A stretch of 6,121 nt of DNA from CAZLLV01 sp964560325. GTDB taxonomy: Bacteria; Acidobacteriota; Thermoanaerobaculia; Multivoradales; DATKCC01. A program made the translations under genes and the position numbers. The DNA lies in assembly GCA_964560325.1 (NCBI GenBank), contig CAZLLV010000009.1:1-6121 (forward strand), given 5' to 3'. The notes below the pieces were generated by a model. The model worked only from the letters and a program-made list of their open reading frames with translations. It did not search any database and was not told the origin of the DNA. Positions 1 to 4,979 of the stretch are shown one piece after another. Position 1 is the stretch's first letter, and each line of letters begins with the position of its first letter.

Positions 1-332
1 ACGCACACCCGGAACGGGCGCTCGACCTTGTCGGTCAGGTCGGGGATCGACAGGCATCCTTCGACCTCGGTCTCCTGCCCCTCCTGCTCCACCAGCTCGG
101 GGTTGACCAGGACCAGCAGGGCTTCCGGATCCTCGCCCACCGACAGGTCGACGACCGCGAGGCGGAGCTCGACCCCGACCTGCGGTGCGGCGAGACCGAC
201 GCCGGGGGCGGCGTGCATGGTCTCGACCATGTCGTCGGCGAGGCGGCGAAGCTCCTCGTCGAACCGCTCGACGGGCGGACACTCCACCCGCAGGACGGGA
301 TCGGGGTAGATGCGGATCGGGCGTACGGCCAT
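1..332 (-). CDS. def: Peptide deformylase, N-terminal 110 residues (cut by left window edge)
   Basis: Removes the formyl group from the initiator methionine of new proteins; a cytosolic metalloenzyme acting at the ribosome exit. The gene reads leftwards from an ATG at 332-330 and leaves the window in frame. Visible are the family's first motif GVGLAAPQ (residues 44-51) and second motif EGCLS (91-95), whose Cys93 is a metal ligand. The N-terminus (MAVRPIRIYPDPVLR) is also typical. The third motif, HExxH, which supplies the other two metal ligands, would lie beyond the edge, so activity cannot be judged. The start is supported by AGGAG at 338-342, five bases upstream. It lies 81 bases downstream of the TPR/cNMP-fold gene on the same strand and is probably co-transcribed with it. 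The frequent partner fmt is not seen here but could follow off-window. Family identity is very secure. Confidence 0.96.
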   Translation of the reverse strand, partial: MAVRPIRIYPDPVLRVECPPVERFDEELRRLADDMVETMHAAPGVGLAAPQVGVELRLAVVDLSVGEDPEALLVLVNPELVEQEGQETEVEGCLSIPDLTDKVERPFRVC

Positions 333-337
333 CTCGT

Positions 338-342
338 CTCCT
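338..342 (-). promoter_or_regulatory. Ribosome binding site of def
   Basis: On the minus strand AGGAG is followed by five bases (ACGAG) and the ATG. A second AGGAG lies just upstream (346-350). This fixes the def start and indicates independent ribosome entry rather than reliance on coupling to the upstream gene. Confidence 0.7.
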
Positions 343-379
343 GGTCTCCTGCGGCCTGGGCCGGGGCTGGTGCCGGGCC

Positions 380-405
380 GCGGGGCCCAGTCTCTCCGGC
401 CCCGC
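380..405 (-). other. GC-rich hairpin between the TPR/cNMP-fold gene and def
   Basis: GCGGGGCC (380-387) and GGCCCCGC (398-405) form a perfect 8-bp stem around a 10-base loop, nine bases beyond the stop codon of the TPR gene. There is no T-run on either side, so it is not a standard intrinsic terminator. It may be a processing or mRNA-stabilising structure, a weak pause, or chance in GC-rich DNA. A partly overlapping alternative pairing (351-359 with 373-381, one mismatch in the minus-strand RNA) also exists. Confidence 0.35.
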
Positions 406-413
406 TCCCGGGA

Positions 414-1307
414 TCAAGTCCCGGAGCCGGCCTCCGGATTCCCGCCGCCCCTGAGCTCGTGCAGGGTGCGGGCCACGCCGCGGTCGTTGTGCTGCATCCG
501 CAGGGCCGTCAAGAAGCCGCGCGGGTCGGGGTTGCCGACCAGCGTCTTCTCGAGCCCGGCGCGCCGGAGCGCGAGCGTCTTGGCTCCGGTTTCGGTGCGG
601 TAGTCGGCGGGCCAGGGCCGGCGCTCGAGCAGCACGCTTTCGCCGATCACGTCGCCCGGCCCGAAGTCGCGCACCACGCCGCCGTCGTCGCTGCGGCCCG
701 GCAGGTAAGCCCGCACCACGCCGTCGAGGAGAAAGAGCAGCCGGTCGTCCTCGCTCCCGGCGGCGGCGACCGGTGAGTCCGCCGGGAAGCTCTGGAGCTC
801 CATCGCCGAGACCAGGCGCCGCAGGATCTCCGGCCGTAGGTTGCGCGCGAGGGGCGAGGCGACCACGTGGTGCCAGAGCCGCTCGACCAGGAGCGCGGTC
901 GTCGCCCCGCCGGTGCCGCTCTCGCGCAGCCCTTCGACCACCAGCATGCGGGTGCGCTCCGACGTCTTGGCGAGCTGGAAGCGCTCGATCTTGTCCCCCA
1001 GGGACTCGTCGAGGGGCGCGAGCCGCCGCGCCTTCGCCAGGAGCGCCAGCCCGCGGTCGTAGAAGCCGTCCTGAGCGTACTCCTCGGCCACGTACACGTA
1101 CTCGTCGACCGCCCGGCCTCGATCCTCGACGCCGGTGTACGCCTCCGCCAGGCGGAGGTGGGCGTGGAGGTCGTCCGGATGGCTGCGGAGCCGCGCCTTC
1201 AGCCGGTCTACCGCCTCCGGATACCGCTCGAGGACGATCAGATCCTCGATCGTGCGGGCCTCGTCCGGGGGCGGTTCCTTGTCGCCCTTGAAGAGTTTCT
1301 TGAACAA
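414..1307 (-). CDS. TPR-repeat protein with C-terminal cyclic-nucleotide-binding-like domain
   Basis: A 297-residue cytosolic protein with no signal peptide or membrane segment. Residues about 18-112 form TPR-like helical pairs (for example PDDLHAHLRLAEAY at 44-57 and the stretch 82-98 ending ARRLAP), a protein-binding scaffold. Residues about 157-265 resemble the cNMP-binding (Crp-type) beta-roll: LLFLLDGVVRAYL (190-202), then FGPGDVIGESVLL (215-227), matching the usual G-D-x-x-G-E phosphate-binding turn. The canonical R-S/T-A after this turn is not clear (only R237-T238), so nucleotide binding is doubtful. No helix-turn-helix is seen, so it is probably not a transcription factor. The start is TTG at 1307-1305, with GGAG six bases upstream on the minus strand. 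It stands first, with def 81 bases downstream. A signal-sensing adaptor role is inference only; no specific function is recognised. Confidence 0.85.
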   Translation of the reverse strand: MFKKLFKGDKEPPPDEARTIEDLIVLERYPEAVDRLKARLRSHPDDLHAHLRLAEAYTGVEDRGRAVDEYVYVAEEYAQDGFYDRGLALLAKARRLAPLDESLGDKIERFQLAKTSERTRMLVVEGLRESGTGGATTALLVERLWHHVVASPLARNLRPEILRRLVSAMELQSFPADSPVAAAGSEDDRLLFLLDGVVRAYLPGRSDDGGVVRDFGPGDVIGESVLLERRPWPADYRTETGAKTLALRRAGLEKTLVGNPDPRGFLTALRMQHNDRGVARTLHELRGGGNPEAGSGT

Positions 1308-1331
1308 GAGGGTCTCCGTTCCTCGCCCCGG

Positions 1332-1355
1332 GGTCGGCCAGGGACGACGCCGACC
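1332..1355 (-). other. Leader hairpin upstream of the TPR/cNMP-fold gene
   Basis: GGTCGGC (1332-1338) and GCCGACC (1349-1355) pair perfectly around a 10-base loop. If transcription starts near 1387, this 7-bp stem lies in the 5' leader, about 24 bases before the TTG start and just upstream of the Shine-Dalgarno sequence. It could tune translation, but a stem of this length is not rare in such GC-rich DNA. Confidence 0.3.
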
Positions 1356-1393
1356 TCACAGGGTGACACCTGCGGTGCCTTGGGGACCGGCAC

Positions 1394-1399
1394 ATTATA
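1394..1399 (-). promoter_or_regulatory. Perfect TATAAT -10 box for the TPR/cNMP-fold gene
   Basis: The plus strand reads ATTATA, which is exact TATAAT on the minus strand, in one of the few AT-rich spots of the window. Transcription would start near 1387, giving a leader of about 80 bases to the TTG at 1307. No good TTGACA-like -35 is visible at 16-18 bases (GTGCTC at 17), so this is a -10-dominated or activator-dependent sigma-70 promoter if real. Confidence 0.5.
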
Positions 1400-1501
1400 G
1401 TGGAGGCGGAGCCCCGGAGCACGAAGAGAACCCCCGAGATGCCGCCGTTTGCGGGCTCGCGCCGGAGCGGGGAGCCGGACGGCGCCGCCGGCGACCGGGT
1501 C

Positions 1502-1516
1502 TGGCGTGCTTCTTGC
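1502..1516 (+). promoter_or_regulatory. Possible sigma-54 (-24/-12) promoter for the FecR/DUF6600 gene
   Basis: TGGCGTG (1502-1508), four bases, then TTGC (1513-1516). The invariant GG and GC are separated by exactly 10 bases, as required for RpoN promoters (consensus TGGCACG-N4-TTGCW). There are two mismatches in the -24 box and one at the base after TTGC. Initiation would fall near 1528, giving a leader of about 100 bases before the ATG at 1627. No RpoN activator gene is in the window. A chance match is possible. Confidence 0.3.
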
Positions 1517-1537
1517 GCTTCCACCCCGGCGACGAGG

Positions 1538-1561
1538 AATGGAGACCGGCGAGTCTCCGTT
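1538..1561 (+). other. Inverted repeat in the FecR/DUF6600 leader
   Basis: AATGGAGAC (1538-1546) pairs with GTCTCCGTT (1553-1561) around a 6-base loop, CGGCGA: a perfect 6-bp core extended by one G-U wobble and two A-U pairs in RNA. It lies just downstream of the predicted sigma-54 start, so it may be an operator at DNA level or a 5'-leader hairpin. There is no T-run. Confidence 0.4.
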
Positions 1562-1615
1562 GGAATCCACGAAGGTACCGAGAGAAGAATTCAGCCAGTC
1601 GGCTACACGAAAGAC

Positions 1616-1620
1616 GGGAG
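1616..1620 (+). promoter_or_regulatory. Ribosome binding site of the FecR/DUF6600 gene
   Basis: GGGAG followed by six bases and ATG at 1627. It decides the start: the open frame extends upstream to 1135, but that part lies opposite the TPR gene and in the intergenic region, and only the ATG at 1627 is followed by a signal peptide. Confidence 0.7.
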
Positions 1621-1626
1621 CCCATC

Positions 1627-3960
1627 ATGTCGTACACCACGCCCAAGACCACGCTCCGCTTCCCCGCCGCCTGGACCGTCTTCCTCGCCCTCGCCGCCCT
1701 CCTGACGGCGGGCGCGGCCCCGGCCGCGGCCGACCGCGACGACTACCTGGGCAGCGACGGCTACGGGAGCTACGGCTCCGGCGACACCGCGGGCTACGAA
1801 TCGAGCTACAGCTACGTCCGCACCCTCGAAGGCTCGGCCACCCTGATCCAGGGCGACAGCCAGGACCGGGACGGCCTCCAGGTCAACCAGCCGGTGCTGG
1901 TCGGCGACCGCATCTGGGTCGCGCCGTCCGGGCGTGTGGAGGTCGTGCTCTCCGACCGCAACCTGCTCCGGATCGACGGCGGCTCCGAGGTCGTCTTCGA
2001 GGCGCTCGCCGCCTCGCCCGACCGCGACGATCCGGCGACCGTCCTGCGCGTCGCGCAGGGGAACGTCCAGCTCGTCGTCGAGCCCGACTTCCTGGGCGAC
2101 GACTATCCGCGCGTCGACACGCCGAACGCGACCGTCTACGCCAGCGACCTGGGGAGCTACCGGATCACCGCCGACGAGGGCTGGAGCGAGATCGTGGCGC
2201 GCGCCGGCTCGGCCGAGGTGGTGACCCGCGAAGGATCGGTCCTCCTGCGCAGCGGCGAGGAGGCGGTGGTCGAAGGCAGCGACCGGCCGCGAACGCAGGT
2301 ACGCCGGGCGAGCCGCGAGGACTCGATCGAGCTCTGGGGCGAGCGGCTCGACCGCGAGGCCCGTCACGCCTCGCAGTACGTGGACGAGTCGATCGCCTAC
2401 GAGGCGGCCCATCTCGACCGCTACGGCTCCTGGTCCCGGGTCGACGGCCGCTACGGCTGGCGGCCGCGCGTGGCGGACGACTGGCGCCCCTACTGGAACG
2501 GCCGCTGGTCGTTCACGCCGCTCGGCATGACCTGGGTGTCGTACGAGCCCTGGGGCTGGGCGCCGTACCACTACGGCACCTGGGACTACGTGCCCAGCTA
2601 CGGCTGGACCTGGTTCCCGGGCCACCGCTTCGCGCCGGCCTGGGTCTACTGGTACTGGACCGATCAATACGCCGGCTGGGTGCCGGTGGGCTACTACTCG
2701 CGCTACTACTGGTCGAGCTACGGCCGCTACGGCCTGCGCGCCGGCGTCTACGGCTACGCCGGTGGACGCTGGGGCGACTACGGCTACTGGAACTTCTGCC
2801 AGACGCGCTACTTCGGCGACCGCTACCAGTACCGGCACGTCGACCGGGGTGACCGGTTCGGCGAGCGTCATCGCTACGCGGTGCCCAAGCGGGGCATCGT
2901 GACGACCGACACGCGTGGCATCACCCGTACCGCGGTGCTCCGCTCCGAGGGGGTCGAGCGGATCCTCTCCGAGCGTGCCGGGCGCCGCGGCGGCCTGGCC
3001 GACGTGACGCCGTTCATCGAGCGCCGCAAGGAGCTGCCGGACGACGTGCGTTCGCGGATCGCGGTCGACCGGGGCGAGCCCGGCCGCGGCGACTCCGACG
3101 TCCGCCGGCCGACCCGGCTGGTCGCGACCGACGGCGTGCCCGGTGCCGGGGCGGCTCCTTCGCGCGGCGACGGAGCGCGCTCCGTGAGAAGCCCGCGGCA
3201 GGCCGTCGAGCGCCCCGGCATCGACCGCACGGCGCCGGTGCTTTCGCCCAAGCCGGGCGTGGTGCCGTCGCGCTCCGAGCGCACCGACCGGCCGACCCGG
3301 GCGGTGCCGGCGACCCGCTCCCCCGCCGAGCGGCCGAGCACCGAGCGGCCGTCGGTCGATCGCCCCAGCCGCGTCGAGCGGCCGGAGCCGTCGCAACCGT
3401 CGCGTGCGACGCCTTCGAAGGACTGGCGGGAGCGCTCGACGGCACCGCGTCGGGAGCCTCCGGCGCGGGTCGAGCGGCGCGAGCCGCCGAACGCGTCGAG
3501 CGAGCGCTCGGCGCCGAGCGAGGTGCGCCGCCGTCCGTCCGTCCGCGAGTCGGAGTCGGACCGATCCTCGATCACGCGGCGCGTGGTCGAGGGCGTGCGC
3601 TCGAACGACCGGCGCTCGACGCCCAGCCGGTCCGAGGCGCCGAGCCGGACCGAGCGGCGGGAGAGCCCGCCGCCGCGCACGCGGTCGAGCGCCCCTCCGA
3701 GCTCGAGCACGAGGAGCCGTAGCTCGGCCCCGTCGCGCTCGCAGACCCGCTCGGCGCCGTCGCGGCCCTCGCGGCCTCCGGCCTCGGCGCGGTCGTCCTC
3801 GCGCTCCTCGAAGCCGCAGGCGCGCTCCTCGTCGCGCCCGTCCCGGTCGTCCTCCAGGGCCAGCTCGGCCCGCCCGTCGCGCTCGTCGTCCCGTGCGACG
3901 CCGTCTCGTTCGGCACCCTCGCGCTCGCGCGGTCAGGCCCGGAAGCCCCCGAGCTTCTGA
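1627..3960 (+). CDS. Exported FecR-like / DUF6600-type protein with long Arg/Ser/Pro-rich tail
   Basis: A 777-residue secreted protein. Residues 1-35 are a signal peptide (hydrophobic 16-31, cleavage likely after APAAA at 31-35); no lipobox, and I see a single cysteine (C391). A Tyr/Gly/Ser linker (40-63) leads to a FecR-like beta-rich domain (about 64-220; compare LVGDRIWVAPSGRVEVVLSD and the following R-I-D-G-G-S-E-V). A Trp/Tyr-rich domain follows (about 265-355; GYGWRPRV, WRPYWNGRW, EPWGWAPYHYGTW, YGWTWFPGHRF, WVPVG), the pattern I recall for DUF6600, then a Tyr/Gly-rich stretch to about 400. From about 470 to the end it is low-complexity Arg/Ser/Pro, with strongly G/C-ending codons that stay in frame. 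Unlike classical FecR it has no membrane anchor and no sigma-factor or TonB neighbours, so iron signalling is not implied. An envelope or matrix-binding role is inferred; the basic tail could bind polyanions. Confidence 0.9.
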   Translation: MSYTTPKTTLRFPAAWTVFLALAALLTAGAAPAAADRDDYLGSDGYGSYGSGDTAGYESSYSYVRTLEGSATLIQGDSQDRDGLQVNQPVLVGDRIWVAPSGRVEVVLSDRNLLRIDGGSEVVFEALAASPDRDDPATVLRVAQGNVQLVVEPDFLGDDYPRVDTPNATVYASDLGSYRITADEGWSEIVARAGSAEVVTREGSVLLRSGEEAVVEGSDRPRTQVRRASREDSIELWGERLDREARHASQYVDESIAYEAAHLDRYGSWSRVDGRYGWRPRVADDWRPYWNGRWSFTPLGMTWVSYEPWGWAPYHYGTWDYVPSYGWTWFPGHRFAPAWVYWYWTDQYAGWVPVGYYSRYYWSSYGRYGLRAGVYGYAGGRWGDYGYWNFCQTRYFGDRYQYRHVDRGDRFGERHRYAVPKRGIVTTDTRGITRTAVLRSEGVERILSERAGRRGGLADVTPFIERRKELPDDVRSRIAVDRGEPGRGDSDVRRPTRLVATDGVPGAGAAPSRGDGARSVRSPRQAVERPGIDRTAPVLSPKPGVVPSRSERTDRPTRAVPATRSPAERPSTERPSVDRPSRVERPEPSQPSRATPSKDWRERSTAPRREPPARVERREPPNASSERSAPSEVRRRPSVRESESDRSSITRRVVEGVRSNDRRSTPSRSEAPSRTERRESPPPRTRSSAPPSSSTRSRSSAPSRSQTRSAPSRPSRPPASARSSSRSSKPQARSSSRPSRSSSRASSARPSRSSSRATPSRSAPSRSRGQARKPPSF
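3838..3909 (+). repeat. Tandem 12-residue repeat in the basic tail of the FecR/DUF6600 protein
   Basis: Residues 738-749 (PSRSSSRASSAR) and 750-761 (PSRSSSRATPSR) share their first eight residues exactly, and a weaker third unit (SAPSRSRGQARK) follows. The two copies use largely different synonymous codons for Ser and Arg, so the repeat is seen at protein level much more than at DNA level. It sits inside a generally Arg/Ser-rich tail, where short chance repeats are easy. Confidence 0.55.
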
Positions 3961-3975
3961 CGGGCTCGACGAACC

Positions 3976-4014
3976 CCGGGCGCATCCAGCTACAATCCCG
4001 GCCGATGCGCCCGG
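3976..4014 (+). promoter_or_regulatory. Perfect 11-base inverted repeat around promoter-like box and start codon
   Basis: CCGGGCGCATC (3976-3986) and GATGCGCCCGG (4004-4014) are exact reverse complements separated by 17 bases. The spacer contains TACAAT (3991-3996), and the right arm contains the ATG (4005-4007) of the small membrane protein. As RNA read through from the upstream gene it would form an 11-bp GC-rich stem hiding the start codon. It could also act as a terminator-like structure for the upstream gene (no T-run), or as a DNA operator. The symmetry is directly seen; its role is inference. Confidence 0.5.
3991..3996 (+). promoter_or_regulatory. TACAAT -10-like box, likely near-leaderless start
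   Basis: TACAAT differs from TATAAT at one position and ends eight bases before the ATG at 4005. Initiation about seven bases downstream would fall at about 4003, giving an almost leaderless mRNA. That agrees with the absence of any Shine-Dalgarno sequence. The best -35 candidate (TCGACG, 3966-3971) is weak and 19 bases away. Confidence 0.45.
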
Positions 4015-4253
4015 ACCGGATCACGCTGTTTCTGTTCGTCGTCTACTGCGCGGAGATCGGGCTCTTCCTGGTCTTCGCGCCGTGGACCGTGCTGTGGGAC
4101 CGCACGCTCGGACAGCTCCCGTCCCAGCTCTTGAGCTCGATCGCCCTCCACCCGGCCGTGCGCGCCGGGGTCACCGGCTTCGGCCTGGTACACATCATCT
4201 GGGGCGTCCACGACCTGACCCTCCTCTTCCGCCGCGACGGCAAGCGTCCGTGA
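4005..4253 (+). CDS. Small two-helix inner-membrane protein, function unknown
   Basis: An 82-residue protein with two predicted membrane segments: residues about 6-30 (from ITLFLFVVYCAEIG through the FAPW at 24-27) and about 52-74 (VRAGVTGFGLVHIIWGVHDL and following). A short loop (31-51) joins them, and both ends carry basic residues (MRPDR; RRDGKR), so both termini probably face the cytoplasm. No catalytic motif or metal site is evident; His63, His69 and Asp70 lie within or near helix 2. From memory, short membrane proteins with an F-A-P-W-x-x-L-W-D-R pattern occur in some environmental bacteria, but I cannot name a family. No Shine-Dalgarno is present, and a TACAAT box directly upstream suggests near-leaderless expression. 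Its stop overlaps the next gene's GTG in GTGA, implying translational coupling to the ThiE/TenI protein. Codon use matches its neighbours, so I consider it a real gene. Confidence 0.75.
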   Translation: MRPDRITLFLFVVYCAEIGLFLVFAPWTVLWDRTLGQLPSQLLSSIALHPAVRAGVTGFGLVHIIWGVHDLTLLFRRDGKRP

Positions 4254-4960
4254 GCCCCTCCCCCGTCCGCCGGGGGGCGCGGGTCCCGCGGGTGCTCGCG
4301 ATCACCGCACCCGCCGCCCCCCTCGACCACCGCTTCGAGAGCTGGCTCGAGGGGCTGGTGGGGGCCGGAGTCGACGCGGTGCAGGTCCGCCGGAAGGAGC
4401 TCCGCGACCGCGATCTCCTGGCGCTCGTCCTCCGGGCCCGCGCGGTGCTCGGCGGCACGACGGTCGCCCTGCTGGTCAACGGGCGGGCCGACGTGGCGAT
4501 CGCCGCCTCCGGCGCGGAAGGGGGCGCCGTCGGGGTCCACCTGCCGGCGGACGGCCTGCCGACCTCGGAGGCGCGCGGGCTGCTCGAAGCCCGTGCGGGC
4601 CTTCCGGCCGGACGGGCACGGGTCGGGCGGTCGACCCACCGGCTCGACGAGATCCGGCGGGAGCTGCGGCTCGGGAGCGCGGGGCCGGACTACGTGACGT
4701 TCGGACCCGCCTACGCCACGCCCGGCAAGCCGGTGGTGCGGGGGATCGAAGGTCCCGACGGCCTGCGCGCCGCCTGTGCCGTCGGTCTGCCGGTGCTGGC
4801 TCTGGGCGGCGTCGGGGCGGAGCGGGTCCCGGAGGTCGCGCGGGCCGGCGCGATCGGCGTCGCGGCGATCCGCGCATGCGCCGATCGAGAGTCGATGATC
4901 GAGCTCGCGTCCGCGGCGCGCGAAGCCTTTCCGCGCCCGTCCGACACCCGACCCGCGTGA
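4250..4960 (+). CDS. thiE: Thiamine phosphate synthase / TenI family protein
   Basis: A TIM-barrel protein of 236 residues. ThiE joins HMP pyrophosphate and thiazole phosphate to make thiamine phosphate; the related TenI aromatises the thiazole tautomer. Seen here: QVRRK (45-49, the ThiE QxRxK phosphate-binding strand), LLVNGRADVA (74-83), VGVHLPADGLP (94-104), VGRSTH (125-130), PDYVTFGPAYATPGK (146-160) and LALGGVG (183-189). The Q/R/K and T-x-x-K (K160) residues favour ThiE. NGR in place of the usual N-D and GRS in place of G-V-S resemble TenI as I remember it, and the usual metal-binding Asp after N77 is missing. The GTG start at 4250 overlaps the upstream stop (GTGA) and has no strong Shine-Dalgarno, so coupling is likely; GTG at 4292 is a less likely alternative. 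No TPP riboswitch is seen upstream. The family is sure; the exact reaction is not. Confidence 0.88.
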   Translation: MSPSPVRRGARVPRVLAITAPAAPLDHRFESWLEGLVGAGVDAVQVRRKELRDRDLLALVLRARAVLGGTTVALLVNGRADVAIAASGAEGGAVGVHLPADGLPTSEARGLLEARAGLPAGRARVGRSTHRLDEIRRELRLGSAGPDYVTFGPAYATPGKPVVRGIEGPDGLRAACAVGLPVLALGGVGAERVPEVARAGAIGVAAIRACADRESMIELASAAREAFPRPSDTRPA

Positions 4961-4966
4961 TAGATT
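4961..4966 (+). promoter_or_regulatory. Possible -10 box (TAGATT) before lspA
   Basis: TAGATT follows directly after the thiE stop and matches TATAAT at four of six positions. It ends 13 bases before the lspA ATG, and no Shine-Dalgarno is found in that interval. It may give an internal, short-leader promoter so lspA can be expressed independently of thiE. A weak match; no clear -35. Confidence 0.25.
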
Positions 4967-4979
4967 CCGCCGCGCCGTC

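Larger units (their letters stand above)
1308..1626. other. Divergent intergenic control region (319 bases)
   Basis: No convincing gene is present; the reading frames crossing it on either strand have no start signal and no recognisable product. It carries the leader of the minus-strand TPR/cNMP-fold gene and that of the plus-strand FecR/DUF6600 gene. Inside are an AT-rich hexamer usable as a -10 box on both strands (1394-1401), a sigma-54-like element (1502-1516), a 7-bp hairpin (1332-1355) and a 9-bp hairpin (1538-1561). These are listed separately. Confidence 0.8.

Noticed and set aside
1359..1372. Near-palindrome around GGTGACACC in the TPR/cNMP-fold leader
   Set aside because: The arms are short and need a bulged base; chance is likely in this composition.
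1135..1626. Upstream in-frame extension of the FecR/DUF6600 reading frame
   Set aside because: It lies opposite the TPR/cNMP-fold gene and in the divergent control region. The Shine-Dalgarno and signal peptide place the start at 1627.
1449..2852. 467-residue plus-strand open frame overlapping the FecR/DUF6600 gene
   Set aside because: Arg/Pro/Leu-rich low-complexity translation with no domain; a frame-shifted shadow.
1603..3396. 597-residue open frame on the minus strand opposite the FecR/DUF6600 gene
   Set aside because: No signal, motif or domain is recognisable; it is Ala/Arg/Val/Pro-rich, as expected for a shadow of G/C-ending codons. The plus-strand frame has a signal peptide, Shine-Dalgarno and domains.
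3961..4004. Intrinsic terminator after the FecR/DUF6600 gene
   Set aside because: A strong stem exists (3976-4014), but there is no T-run and it extends into the next gene, so it is reported as an inverted repeat rather than a terminator.
3404..4249. Arg-rich open frame running into the ThiE/TenI gene
   Set aside because: It is a shadow of the FecR/DUF6600 tail and of the small membrane protein; recognisable ThiE/TenI sequence begins only after the GTG at 4250.
4014..4249. TPP riboswitch controlling the ThiE/TenI gene
   Set aside because: The upstream sequence is coding, and no THI-box pattern (CUGAGA or similar) is seen there or in the short space before 4005.
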